Origin: Streptacidiphilus sp. P02-A3a
GTDB lineage: Bacteria; Actinomycetota; Actinomycetes; Streptomycetales; Streptomycetaceae
Direction of reading: 5' to 3'
DNA: 64,000 nucleotides
NCBI RefSeq assembly: GCF_014084105.1
Contig: NZ_CP048289.1
Span: 3,543,922 to 3,607,921, forward strand
The position numbers were made by a program, and so were the translations under genes. The notes under the pieces are model-generated. The model ran no database searches. It was not told the DNA's origin and saw only the letters and a program-made list of their open reading frames with translations. This document shows, piece after piece, positions 1-8,516 of this stretch (its first letter is position 1; each line of letters opens with the position of its first letter).

Positions 1-447
1 CGCCGAACCGGCCAGACCGCCGACGCTCCACATCCCGTGCAGCCCGGACATGATGGAGCGGCCGTGGCGCCGCTCCACCTCCACCCCCTGGGCGTTCATC
101 GCCACGTCGGCGGTACCGGCGCAGGCGCCGAACACCAGCAGGCAGACCACCAGCACCGGCAGGTCCGGCGCCAGCGCCGGCAGCGCCAGCGCCAGGCACC
201 ACAGCGAGATCAGCAGCCGTACCGCCGAGCGGTGGCCGCGCGCGTGCACCAGCCGCCCGGCCAGCGGCATCGCCAGTGAGGAGCCGATGGCCGGGGCCAT
301 CAGCGCGATCCCCAACTCGCCCGCGTCGAGGTGCAGGTTTCCCTTGATCCAGGGGATCCGGGTGGCGAAGGTCGCGGCCACCGCGCCGTGGACGGCGAAC
401 ACGGCCGACACCGCCCGTCGTGCGCGACGTATCTCTGGTTCACTCAC
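1..447 (-). CDS. MFS transporter, partial (N-terminal part)
   Basis: An integral membrane protein of the major facilitator superfamily; the substrate cannot be read from sequence. Only about 149 N-terminal residues are visible and the gene runs past position 1. The start is a GTG at 447, preceded on the coding strand by a GGGGG run. The visible part alternates hydrophobic helices with short basic loops and carries RIPWIKGNL near residue 30 and a GTADVAMNAQ stretch further on, both familiar from actinobacterial MFS members. It is transcribed away from the molybdate genes and shares the 448-656 intergenic region with them, in which I see no clear operator. Confidence 0.8.
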   Translation of the reverse strand, partial: MSEPEIRRARRAVSAVFAVHGAVAATFATRIPWIKGNLHLDAGELGIALMAPAIGSSLAMPLAGRLVHARGHRSAVRLLISLWCLALALPALAPDLPVLVVCLLVFGACAGTADVAMNAQGVEVERRHGRSIMSGLHGMWSVGGLAGSA

Positions 448-656
448 GACGGGGACCCCCAGGGGCGATGGGAACAAGGGAGGCCACTGTACCGGTGCAG
501 CAGCCGCTGGCCTGGGGATACGTCCGATGGGTGATACCGGGGGCGGCGCCCGGGCCGGGCCGGGCCGGGCGCGACGGACTGGCAGCTCGCACATGCGAGG
601 CCAGTGGAGCCCTCAACCTTGCTTGTGCAATGCTACGAATGACGAGGAGATGGCAG

Positions 657-1073
657 ATGCGACAAGATGTACGCCATGTGAACAGCTACCGGATCGGCGA
701 AGCGGCAACCCTGCTCGGCGTCAGTGCGGACACCATGCGCCGATGGGTCGACGCGGGCCGGGTGGCCGCCGAACGGGACGAGCACGGGCACCGGATCATC
801 CCCGGCGCCAGGCTCGCCGCCTTCGCCCGGGAACTGGCCAGCCCTGAGGCCGCCGAGCGGGAAGGCCTGCCCTCCTCCGCCCGGAACCGGTTCCGGGGCA
901 TCGTCACCGAGGTCGTGCTCGGTGACGTGATGGCCCAGGTCGAGATCCAGGCCGGACCGCACCGGGTGGTGTCGCTCATCAGTCGCGCGTCGGCCGAGGA
1001 GCTGCGCCTGGAACCGGGGACCCCGGCCACCGCTGTGATCAAGTCGACCAACGTGGTCGTCGAGCGAACCTGA
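657..1073 (+). CDS. HTH-TOBE molybdenum-pterin-binding regulator
   Basis: A 138-residue protein with an N-terminal MerR/excisionase-type helix-turn-helix (about residues 8-60, YRIGEAATLLGVSADTMRRW) and a C-terminal TOBE/Mop domain (about 75-138, NRFRGIVTEVVLGDVMAQVE). TOBE domains bind molybdate or tungstate oxyanions, so this is probably a molybdate-responsive regulator or storage protein for the transporter that follows. Start ATG 657 sits 7 bases after GAGGAG (644-649); a GTG at 678 would also be in frame. It lies 40 bases upstream of modA on the same strand and probably shares its transcript. It differs from E. coli ModE in using a MerR-like rather than LysR-like DNA-binding domain. Confidence 0.85.
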   Translation: MRQDVRHVNSYRIGEAATLLGVSADTMRRWVDAGRVAAERDEHGHRIIPGARLAAFARELASPEAAEREGLPSSARNRFRGIVTEVVLGDVMAQVEIQAGPHRVVSLISRASAEELRLEPGTPATAVIKSTNVVVERT

Positions 1074-1113
1074 CCGAAATCCCATGACCCACTTACTCCT
1101 TGGGGGCCCCTCC

Positions 1114-1962
1114 ATGACCGCCGCACTCTCCGGCCGCGCCACCCGCGCCGCCGCCGCCCTCACCGCGGCTGCCGCCCTGCTCACCCTGAGCGCCTGCGGA
1201 TCGAGCAGCACATCGGCCAGTCCCGCCTCCAGCGCCGACGCCTCGGCCTCTTCCTCCGCCTCCTCGGCCGCGAGCACCCCGGCGGTGACCGGCAAGATCA
1301 CCGTCTTCGCCGCGGCCTCGCTCCAGCAGGTGTTCACCACCCTCGGCAAGCAGTTCGAGGCCGCGCACCCCGGCGCCAAGGTCAGCTTCAACTTCAGCGG
1401 CAGCGGCACCCTCGCCGCCAGCATCACCTCCGGCGCCCCCGCCGACGTCTTCGCCGCCGCCAGCGACGCGACCATGGCCACCGTCACCAAGGCCAGTGAC
1501 ACCGCCGCCGCTCCGGCGACCTTCACCAAGAACATCCTGGAGATCGCGGTCGCCCCCGGGAACCCGAAGCACATCACCAGCCTGGCCGACCTGACCAAGC
1601 CCGGCATCAAGGTGGCGCTGTGCGCCGCGACCGAGCCGTGCGGCGCCGCCGCGGTCACCGCGCTGGCCGACGCCAAGGTCAAGCTCAAGCCGGTCACCTA
1701 CGAGCAGGACGTCACCAGCGCCCAGAACGTGGTCCAGCTCGGCGAGGTCGACGCCTCCCTGGTCTACCGCACCAACGTCCTCGGCGCCGGGGGCAAGATC
1801 GACGGCGTGAACTTCGCCACCGCCGCCGCGGCCGTGACCGACTACCCGATCGCGGTGCTCAAGAACGCCCCGAACAGCGCGGGCGCCCAGGCGTTCGTCG
1901 ACTTCGTGCTCTCGCCCCAGGGCCAGCAGGTTCTCACCGCGGCGGGCTTCGAGCAGCCGTGA
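1114..1962 (+). CDS. modA: Molybdate ABC transporter substrate-binding lipoprotein ModA
   Basis: Periplasmic-type oxyanion receptor anchored outside the membrane as a lipoprotein. With the ATG at 1114 the protein is 282 residues, with a twin-Arg-like basic stretch, hydrophobic core and lipobox LSAC (Cys 28), then a Ser/Ala-rich linker and the binding fold starting ITVFAAASLQQVF. The SGSGTLAASI and GAPADVFAAAS segments match the ModA ligand-binding loops. An upstream ATG at 1084 is in frame but lacks a ribosome site, whereas 1114 has GGGGG 7 bases before it. The stop overlaps the modB start (GTGA). Confidence 0.93.
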   Translation: MTAALSGRATRAAAALTAAAALLTLSACGSSSTSASPASSADASASSSASSAASTPAVTGKITVFAAASLQQVFTTLGKQFEAAHPGAKVSFNFSGSGTLAASITSGAPADVFAAASDATMATVTKASDTAAAPATFTKNILEIAVAPGNPKHITSLADLTKPGIKVALCAATEPCGAAAVTALADAKVKLKPVTYEQDVTSAQNVVQLGEVDASLVYRTNVLGAGGKIDGVNFATAAAAVTDYPIAVLKNAPNSAGAQAFVDFVLSPQGQQVLTAAGFEQP

Positions 1963-2828
1963 CCTCGGAAACCACCGCGCCGGGCGGGGGGCGGGCCGCA
2001 CGGCCCGCCCCCCGCCCGGCGCGGGCCCGCCGCCTCGCCCGTCGGGGCGGCGGCGTGCCCGTGGTGCTGCTGGTCCCGGCCCTGCTCGGGCTGGCGTTCC
2101 TGGTGCTGCCGCTGATCGGGCTGCTGGTCAAGGCGCCCTGGAGCAGCATGCCCAGCGAACTGCGCGGCGGCACCGTCTGGCCGGCGCTGCGGCTCTCGCT
2201 GGAGACGGCGACCGCCGCCACCGCCGTGTCGCTGCTGCTCGGCGTGCCGCTGGCCTGGCTGCTGGCGCGCACCGAGTTCCCCGGACGCCGGTTCGTGCGC
2301 ACCCTGGTCACCCTGCCGCTGGTGATGCCGCCGGTGGTCGGCGGCGTCGCGCTGCTGCTGGTGCTCGGCCGCAACGGGCTCGTCGGCGAGTGGCTGGACA
2401 GCGCCTTCGGGGTCACCCTGCCGTTCACCACGGCCGGTGTGGTGGTCGCCGAGGCGTTCGTGGCGATGCCGTTCCTGGTGCTCAGCGTCGAGGGCGCGCT
2501 GCGCGGCTCGGACTCCCGCTACGAGGAGGCCGCCGCGACCCTGGGCGCCTCCCGGTTCACCGCCTTCCGCCGGGTCACCCTGCCGCTGGTCGCCCCCGGC
2601 ATCGGCGCCGGCGCGGTGCTGGCCTGGGCCCGGGCACTGGGCGAGTTCGGCGCCACCATCACCTTCGCCGGGGACTTCCCGGGGACCACCCAGACCATGC
2701 CGCTGGCCGTGTACCTGGCGCTGGAGGACGACCCGGCCGCCGCTATCGCGCTGAGCGTGGTGCTGCTGGTGGTCTCGGTCCTGGTCCTCGCCGGACTGCG
2801 CGGACGCTGGACCGGAGGAGCCGCGTGA
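1959..2828 (+). CDS. modB: Molybdate ABC transporter permease ModB
   Basis: A 289-residue inner-membrane permease that receives molybdate from ModA and is driven by ModC. After a basic, proline-rich N-terminus there are about five to six hydrophobic helices. The EAA loop that docks onto the ATPase is visible (EEAAATLGASRFTAFRRVTL, about residues 189-208), followed by the usual glycine-rich GIGAGAVLAWARALGEFGAT block. The GTG start at 1959 overlaps the modA stop by 4 bases, so the two are probably translationally coupled. Length and helix pattern fit ModB/CysT permeases. Confidence 0.93.
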   Translation: MTSETTAPGGGRAARPAPRPARARRLARRGGGVPVVLLVPALLGLAFLVLPLIGLLVKAPWSSMPSELRGGTVWPALRLSLETATAATAVSLLLGVPLAWLLARTEFPGRRFVRTLVTLPLVMPPVVGGVALLLVLGRNGLVGEWLDSAFGVTLPFTTAGVVVAEAFVAMPFLVLSVEGALRGSDSRYEEAAATLGASRFTAFRRVTLPLVAPGIGAGAVLAWARALGEFGATITFAGDFPGTTQTMPLAVYLALEDDPAAAIALSVVLLVVSVLVLAGLRGRWTGGAA

Positions 2829-3919
2829 CCGCGCCCGCCGCCGCCGAGGAGCGGAGCGCGGACCAGGGCGTCGAGGCGCACCTGGTGGTCGACCGCGGCG
2901 GCTTCGGCCTCGACGTCGCGCTCACCGCCCGTCCGGGCGAGGTGCTGGCGCTGCTCGGGCCGAACGGCGCGGGCAAGACCACCGCGCTGCGCGCCCTGGC
3001 CGGGCTCACCCCGCTGACCGACGGCCGACTGGTGCTCGACGGCGAGGTGCTGGAGGAGCCCGCGACCCGGCGCCGGGTGCCCACCGAGGCGCGCCCGGTC
3101 GGCGTGGTCTTCCAGGACTACCTGCTCTTCCCGCACCTGTCCGCGCTGGACAACGTCGCCTTCGGGCTGCGCACCAGGGGCCTGCGCCGGGCCGAGGCCC
3201 GGGCTGAGGCGGCGCGGTGGCTGGAGCGGGTCGGCCTGGCCGACCACGCCGCGGCCCGGCCCCGGGCGCTGTCCGGCGGCCAGGCGCAGCGGGTGGCGCT
3301 GGCCCGGGGGCTGGCCTTCAATCCCCGGCTGCTGCTGCTGGACGAGCCGATGTCGGCCCTCGACGCCCGCACCCGACTCGACGTCCGCGCCCAACTGCGG
3401 CGTCACCTGGCGGACTTCGACGCGGTCGCGGTGCTGGTCACGCACGACCCGCTGGACGCCATGGTGCTCGCCGACCGGCTCACCGTGATCGAGGGCGGCC
3501 GGGTGGTCCAGCACGGCACCCCGGCCGAGATCGCCCGGCGGCCCCGCAGCGACTACGTCGCCCGGCTGGTCGGGCTGAACCTCTACCGGGGGGCGGCCGA
3601 CGGCCAGGAGGTACGGCTGGACGGCTCCGACGCGGTGCTGACCACCGCCGAGAGCCAGCGCGGCCCGGTGTTCGCGGCCTTCCCGCCGTCCGCGGTGACC
3701 CTGCACCGGCGGCGGCCCGACGGCAGTGCCCGCAACCTGTGGCCGGTCACCGTGCGCGGCATGGAACTCCACGGCGACCAGGTCCGGCTCGACCTCGGCG
3801 GGGCGCTGCCGATCACCGCCGACATCACCCCGGCCGCCGTGGCCGAACTCGGCCTCGGCGAGGGCAGCGAGGTGTGGGCCGCGGTCAAGGCCACCGCGGT
3901 CCACACCTATCCGGCCTGA
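2825..3919 (+). CDS. modC: Molybdate ABC transporter ATP-binding protein ModC
   Basis: Cytoplasmic ATPase of the ModABC importer, 364 residues. The nucleotide-binding domain has Walker A GPNGAGKTT (about 45-53), signature LSGGQ (149-153), Walker B LLLLDEP (169-175) and the switch His in VTHDP (207). A C-terminal TOBE domain (about 290-360) is the usual site of oxyanion feedback inhibition. GTG start at 2825 overlaps the modB stop by 4 bases and has a strong GGAGGAG ribosome site (2814-2820) inside modB. A hairpin follows the stop, so modABC ends here. Confidence 0.93.
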   Translation: MTAPAAAEERSADQGVEAHLVVDRGGFGLDVALTARPGEVLALLGPNGAGKTTALRALAGLTPLTDGRLVLDGEVLEEPATRRRVPTEARPVGVVFQDYLLFPHLSALDNVAFGLRTRGLRRAEARAEAARWLERVGLADHAAARPRALSGGQAQRVALARGLAFNPRLLLLDEPMSALDARTRLDVRAQLRRHLADFDAVAVLVTHDPLDAMVLADRLTVIEGGRVVQHGTPAEIARRPRSDYVARLVGLNLYRGAADGQEVRLDGSDAVLTTAESQRGPVFAAFPPSAVTLHRRRPDGSARNLWPVTVRGMELHGDQVRLDLGGALPITADITPAAVAELGLGEGSEVWAAVKATAVHTYPA

Positions 3920-3934
3920 GCGGCTGTCAGCGCG

Positions 3935-3969
3935 GACCACCCGTCCGGGTGTCACTCGGACGGGTGGTC
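3935..3969 (+). terminator. Hairpin terminator after modABC
   Basis: A perfect 13-bp inverted repeat (GACCACCCGTCCG, 3935-3947, and its complement 3957-3969) around a 9-base loop, 15 bases after the modC stop. There is no U-tract, as is common in actinobacteria. It separates the molybdate operon from the protease gene. Confidence 0.75.
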
Positions 3970-4035
3970 TCGGGTGCGCCGCCCCGTGGTCGGGCAGCAC
4001 ACTCGACCCCAGGACGAGCTGGGAGGACACGGTTG

Positions 4036-4923
4036 ATGACGGAACGGCGGCGGGTGCCGGGGACCGCGACCCGCTGGGCGGTCGCCGCGGTGGCGGCCGG
4101 ACTCGCGCTGGCCGGCTGCGGCGGCTCCGGCGGCGGCACCGGGGCGGCCTCGGCGGCGGCGTCCAACGGCGCGGTCGCGGTGGCCGTCAGCGCCACCCCC
4201 AGCCCCTGGTCCAGGCAGCGGTTCGAGAAGGCGCTGTCCGAGCACGGCGGCACCTCCCGCACGGCCAGGGCCACCACCGGCAACGCCCGGGTCGGCGCGC
4301 TGTTCTCGCAGAGCGCCGACGGCGACCACTTCTGCACCGCCAGCGTGGTCCACAGCGCCGCCGGGGACCTGCTGCTCACCGCCGCCCACTGCGTGCACGG
4401 CGGCCAGGGCGGCGGCTACGGCAGCGACCTGGTGTTCGTCCCCGGCTACCGGGGCGGCGACACCCCGCAGGGGCAGTGGCCGGTCACCCGGATCGTGGTG
4501 GACCAGCGCTGGATCGCCTCCTCCGACCCCGACCTGGACGTGGCCTTCGTGACCGTCGGCCAGGTCGGCGGCAAGAACATCGAGGACGTCCTCGGCGGCA
4601 ACACCCTCGGCGTCGACCAGGGCTTCGGCAAGGTCGTCCACATCACCGGCTACCCCTCCACCGCGAGCACCCCGATCTCCTGCTTCAACCGGACCACCCA
4701 GCAGAGCCAGTACCAGATGCGGATCGCCTGCACCGGCTTCCCCGGCGGTACCAGCGGCAGCCCCTGGCTGGTGCGCTTCAACGGGACCAAGGGCGTCGGC
4801 ACCGTCATCGGCGTCATCGGCGGCTACCAGCAGGGCGGCGACACCGCCGACGTCTCCTACAGCCCCTACTTCGACCAGGACGTCCAGACCCTCTACGACC
4901 AGGCGGTCACCCCGAACAGCTGA
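4036..4923 (+). CDS. Trypsin-like serine protease lipoprotein
   Basis: A secreted, probably membrane-anchored serine endopeptidase of the chymotrypsin/V8 fold, 295 residues. The N-terminus has a basic region, a hydrophobic helix and lipobox LAGC (Cys 28), then a low-complexity Gly/Ala/Ser linker. The catalytic triad is visible: His 118 in TAAHC, Asp 168 in DPDLDVAF and Ser 242 in GGTSGSPW. Four Cys residues (100, 119, 216, 232) could form two disulfides. The ATG at 4036 follows GGGAGGA by 8 bases. It is flanked by hairpins and looks monocistronic; the target protein is unknown. Confidence 0.87.
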   Translation: MTERRRVPGTATRWAVAAVAAGLALAGCGGSGGGTGAASAAASNGAVAVAVSATPSPWSRQRFEKALSEHGGTSRTARATTGNARVGALFSQSADGDHFCTASVVHSAAGDLLLTAAHCVHGGQGGGYGSDLVFVPGYRGGDTPQGQWPVTRIVVDQRWIASSDPDLDVAFVTVGQVGGKNIEDVLGGNTLGVDQGFGKVVHITGYPSTASTPISCFNRTTQQSQYQMRIACTGFPGGTSGSPWLVRFNGTKGVGTVIGVIGGYQQGGDTADVSYSPYFDQDVQTLYDQAVTPNS

Positions 4924-4928
4924 GCGAC

Positions 4929-4944
4929 CGGATCACTCGATCCG
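4929..4944 (+). terminator. Short hairpin after the protease gene
   Basis: A 6-bp inverted repeat CGGATC-ACTC-GATCCG five bases past the protease stop. Weak, but it is in the right place for a terminator ahead of the lipid operon. Confidence 0.35.
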
Positions 4945-5047
4945 CCGTACCGCCAATCCGGATCACCGCCCGCGCCGAATACCCCATGTGCGGGATGACG
5001 CAACCGGGTCGCGCGAGCGGCCCGAGGGGAGCGGGAGGGTGAAACCG

Positions 5048-6421
5048 ATGCCGGAGTACACCGTGACGGCCGCCGGGCCGGTGCCACGGAAGGGCGCGGG
5101 CCCCGCCGGGGGCGAGGACCCGGGCCGCGGGCGCAGCGTCGCCGTGGTCGGCAGCGGGGTCGCCGGGCTCACCGCCGCCTACGAACTGACCCGGGCCGGC
5201 GCCCTGGTCACCCTGTACGAGGCCGAGGACCGGCTGGGCGGCCACGCGCACACGCAGGACGTCCACCCCGAGCACGGGCCCGCGCTCGCGCTGGACACCG
5301 GGTTCCTGGTCCACAACGAACGCACCTACCCGCACCTGCTGCGGCTGTTCGCCGAACTCGGGGTGGCCACCCAGGACTCCGAGATGAGCATGTCGGTCAG
5401 CTGCCGCGGCTGCGGCCTGGAGTACGCCGGTGCGCGCGGCCCCGGCGGGCTGCTGGCCCAGCCGCGCAGCCTGGCGCGCGGACGCTACCTGTGGCTGCTG
5501 GCGGAGGTCCCGCGCTTCCACCGGCTGGCCCGGCGACTGCTGGCCGAACCGGAGAACGCCGATCCGGCATCCGGGGAGGGCGAGGTCACGCTGCGGGAGT
5601 TCCTCCGCCGGGGCCGCTTCTCGGCGTACTTCACCTCCCACTTCCTGACCCCGCTGGTGGCCTCGGTCTGGTCCTGCGCCCCCGGCACGGCCCTGGACTA
5701 CCCGGCCCGCTACCTGTTCTCCTTCCTGGACAACCACGGGCTGCTCACGGTCACCGGCTCGCCGCAGTGGCGCACCGTGGTCGGCGGCTCGCGGACCTAC
5801 GTCGAGCGGGTCGCCGCGCGGCTGCACGCCACCCGCACCGGTACCCCGGTGGCCAGGGTCCGCCGCCAGCGCGACGGCGTCACCGTGGCCACCACCGACG
5901 GACGCATCGAGTACTTCCACGGGATAGTCCTGGCCACCCATCCGGACCAGGCGCTGCGGCTGCTGGCCGACCCCACCCCCGACGAACAGGCGGTGCTCGG
6001 CGCTTTCCGGTACTCCTGGAACCCGACGGTGCTGCACCGGGACGCCTCGGTGCTGCCCGGCGCCCGACGCGCCCGGGCCTCCTGGAACTACCGGATGGCC
6101 TCCTGCGCGGACCGCAGCGACCAGGTCCGGGTCTCGTACCACCTGAACCGGCTGCTGCGGCTGGACACCCCGGAGGACTACCTGGTGACCCTGAACGAGG
6201 ACCCGGACACGCCGGTGGACCCGGCGCGGGTGCTCTCCCGCACCGTCTACCGGCACCCCCAGTACACCCGCGAGTCGCTGGCGGCCCAGCGGCGGCTGCC
6301 CGAGTTGAACCGGGACCGCACCGCCTTCGCGGGGGCCTACCACGGCTGGGGATTCCACGAGGACGGCTGCCGCTCCGGCGCCCTGGCCGCGCAGTCGCTG
6401 CACGCGGCGGTGACCGCGTGA
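5048..6421 (+). CDS. FAD-dependent amine-oxidase-like oxidoreductase (COG2907 type)
   Basis: A 457-residue flavoprotein with an N-terminal dinucleotide-binding motif (VVGSGVAGLTAAYEL from about residue 34) and the GG motif EAEDRLGGHAHT that follows the first beta-alpha-beta unit in monoamine-oxidase relatives. I recognise it as the COG2907 family, which is typically encoded beside DUF1365 and Cfa-type genes as here; relatives in alphaproteobacteria act on membrane fatty acyl chains. Start chosen at ATG 5048, 8-9 bases after GGGAGG (5033-5038); ATG 4988 is in frame but lacks a site. The stop overlaps the next gene by 4 bases. The exact substrate is inferred, not shown. Confidence 0.85.
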   Translation: MPEYTVTAAGPVPRKGAGPAGGEDPGRGRSVAVVGSGVAGLTAAYELTRAGALVTLYEAEDRLGGHAHTQDVHPEHGPALALDTGFLVHNERTYPHLLRLFAELGVATQDSEMSMSVSCRGCGLEYAGARGPGGLLAQPRSLARGRYLWLLAEVPRFHRLARRLLAEPENADPASGEGEVTLREFLRRGRFSAYFTSHFLTPLVASVWSCAPGTALDYPARYLFSFLDNHGLLTVTGSPQWRTVVGGSRTYVERVAARLHATRTGTPVARVRRQRDGVTVATTDGRIEYFHGIVLATHPDQALRLLADPTPDEQAVLGAFRYSWNPTVLHRDASVLPGARRARASWNYRMASCADRSDQVRVSYHLNRLLRLDTPEDYLVTLNEDPDTPVDPARVLSRTVYRHPQYTRESLAAQRRLPELNRDRTAFAGAYHGWGFHEDGCRSGALAAQSLHAAVTA

Positions 6422-7239
6422 ACGCCCAGGCCCCCGCCCGGAACCCGGCCGCCGCCGAGGCCGCCCGGCGACCGCTGCCCGGCCCCTGGGGCGCGGCGCT
6501 GTACGACTGCCGGATCGCCCACGTGCGCACCCGCCCGCTGCGGCACGCCTTCCAGCACCGCACCTACCTGTGGCTGGTCGACCTCGACCGGCTGCCCCGG
6601 CTGCCCGCGCCGCTGCGCCCGCTGGCCCGGTTCCAGGCCCGCGACCACCTCGGCGACCCGGCCGCGGACCTGCGCCGCAACCTGGACGGCTACCTCGCCG
6701 AACACGGCATCGACCTGCGCGGCGGGCAGGTGCTGATGCTCGCCCACGCCCGCTCGCTGGGGCACGTGTTCAACCCGATCACCGTCTACTGGTGCCACGA
6801 CGCCGGGGGCGCCCCGGTCTGCACCGTGGCCGAGGTCCACAACACCTACCGCGAGCGCCACCGCTACCTGCTGTTCCCGGACGCCGAGGGCCGCGCGGAG
6901 ACCGCCAAGACCTTCTACGTCTCGCCGTTCTTCCCGGTCGACGGCGGCTACCGGATGGTGCTGCCGGAGCCCGGCGAGCAGCTGCGGCTGACCGTGCACC
7001 TGGAGCGGGAGGGCGGGCGCGCGCTGACCGCCACCGTGCACGGCGCCCGCCGCGCCGCCACCCCGCTCGGACTGCTGCGGGCGGCCGGGCGGCACCCGCT
7101 GTCCACGCTCGTGGTGTCCGCGCACATCAGGATCCAGGGGCTGCGGCTGCTCGCCCGGGGACTCCCGGTACAGCCGCGTCCCCGCCGTGGCGCCTGCCCT
7201 GCCACCCTCCCCGGCCAGAACGGAGCGACCCGTCGATGA
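6418..7239 (+). CDS. DUF1365 family protein
   Basis: A 273-residue protein of the DUF1365 (COG3496) family, recognised from RTRPLRHAFQHRTYLW near the N-terminus, GHVFNPITVYWCHD in the middle and the AKTFYVSPFFPVDG block. No catalytic mechanism is established that I can name. Its near-constant company of a COG2907 flavoprotein and a Cfa-type methyltransferase suggests a role in modifying or handling membrane lipid acyl chains. GTG start at 6418 overlaps the previous stop; its own stop overlaps the next ATG, so the four genes are coupled. Confidence 0.85.
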   Translation: MNAQAPARNPAAAEAARRPLPGPWGAALYDCRIAHVRTRPLRHAFQHRTYLWLVDLDRLPRLPAPLRPLARFQARDHLGDPAADLRRNLDGYLAEHGIDLRGGQVLMLAHARSLGHVFNPITVYWCHDAGGAPVCTVAEVHNTYRERHRYLLFPDAEGRAETAKTFYVSPFFPVDGGYRMVLPEPGEQLRLTVHLEREGGRALTATVHGARRAATPLGLLRAAGRHPLSTLVVSAHIRIQGLRLLARGLPVQPRPRRGACPATLPGQNGATRR

Positions 7240-8516
7240 CCCAGCCCGCGACCCGGACCCGCGTGCGCGGCAGCGCACTCCAGCGGTGGCCCGACCTGGT
7301 CACCGTCCCGCGCGCCCCCGTCCGCGGCCTCGGCGTCCGACTGCTGCTCACCCGCGCCGCCCGGCGCCTCGGCGTCCGGGTGGAGCTCCCGGACGGCAGC
7401 GTGCTGGCGCCCGCGCCCGAGGGCGCCCCGGTGCTGCGGCTGCGCGACCCGGACGCCTTCCTGCAGCGGGTCGCCACCGGCGGCCTGATCGGCTTCGGCG
7501 AGTCCTACCAGGCGCAGGAGTGGGACAGCCCGGACCTGGTGGCCGTGCTCACGGTGCTCGCGGGCGCGATGCCCTCGCTGGTGCCCGCCCGGCTCCAGTG
7601 GCTGCGCCGCTGGTTCACCGCCCGGCAGCCCGCCGACCAGTACGGCAGCCCGGACAACGCCCGCCGCAACGTCGCCGCGCACTACGACCTGTCCAACGAG
7701 CTGTTCGCGCTGTTCCTCGACCCGACGCTGACCTACTCCTCGGCGGTGTTCGAGCTGGACCACGCGGGCCGACCGCACGCCGGCTGGGAACTGCTGGAGG
7801 CCGCGCAGCGGCGCAAGATCGACCGGCTGCTGGACCTGGCCGGGGTGGGCCCGGGCAGCGAGGTGCTGGAGATCGGCACCGGCTGGGGCGAGCTCGCGCT
7901 GCGGGCCGCCGACCGGGGCGCGCGAGTGGTCACGCTGACCCTGTCCGCCGAGCAGCAGGTGCTGGCCCGGCGCCGGATCGCCGCCGCCGGCCACGCCGAC
8001 CGGGTGGACGTGCGGCTGTGCGACTACCGCGACGCCACCGGGCAGTACGACGCGGTGGTCAGCGTGGAGATGGTCGAGGCCGTCGGCCGGGCCCACTGGC
8101 CCGCGTACTTCGGCGTGCTGGACCGGCTGCTCGCGCCCGGCGGCCGGGTCGCGCTCCAGGCGATCACCATGCCGCACGACCGGATGCTCGCCAGCGAGCG
8201 CACCTTCACCTGGATCCAGAAGTACATCTTCCCCGGCGGCCTGCTGCCCTCGGTCGAGGCCGTCGAGGAGGTGCTGGCCGAGCACACCCGGCTCCGGCTC
8301 ACCGGCCAACAGGCCTACGGAGCGCACTACGCGGAGACCCTGCGGCTGTGGCGCGAGCGTTTCACCGAGCGCGCCGACGAGGTGGAACTGCTCGGCTTCG
8401 ACCAGGTGTTCCGCCGGATGTGGACGCTCTACCTGGGCTACTCGGAGGCGGGCTTCCGCAGCGGCTACCTCGACGTCCGGCAGCTGCTGCTGACCCGCCC
8501 GGGGGAGTCCCGATGA
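7236..8516 (+). CDS. Cyclopropane-fatty-acyl-phospholipid synthase-type methyltransferase
   Basis: A 426-residue SAM-dependent methyltransferase that acts on unsaturated phospholipid acyl chains, forming a cyclopropane or a methyl branch. Diagnostic pieces are HYDLSNELFALFLD (about 149-162), the SAM motif LEIGTGWGEL (211-220), SVEMVEAVG and the late HYAETLRLW segment. The N-terminal 130 residues form the lipid-binding region of Cfa enzymes. Because the partner genes are a flavoprotein and a DUF1295 protein rather than a lone cfa, the product may be a further oxidised methylated acyl chain. ATG 7236 overlaps the DUF1365 stop by 4 bases. Confidence 0.9.
   Translation: MTQPATRTRVRGSALQRWPDLVTVPRAPVRGLGVRLLLTRAARRLGVRVELPDGSVLAPAPEGAPVLRLRDPDAFLQRVATGGLIGFGESYQAQEWDSPDLVAVLTVLAGAMPSLVPARLQWLRRWFTARQPADQYGSPDNARRNVAAHYDLSNELFALFLDPTLTYSSAVFELDHAGRPHAGWELLEAAQRRKIDRLLDLAGVGPGSEVLEIGTGWGELALRAADRGARVVTLTLSAEQQVLARRRIAAAGHADRVDVRLCDYRDATGQYDAVVSVEMVEAVGRAHWPAYFGVLDRLLAPGGRVALQAITMPHDRMLASERTFTWIQKYIFPGGLLPSVEAVEEVLAEHTRLRLTGQQAYGAHYAETLRLWRERFTERADEVELLGFDQVFRRMWTLYLGYSEAGFRSGYLDVRQLLLTRPGESR

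Noticed and set aside
2519-4030. Long open frames opposite genuine genes (for example minus 2519-4030, minus 34157-37039, plus 41605-43632)
   Set aside because: They arise from the high GC content with third-position bias. Their translations are Arg/Pro/Gly-rich with no recognisable domains and they lie over genes with clear catalytic motifs.
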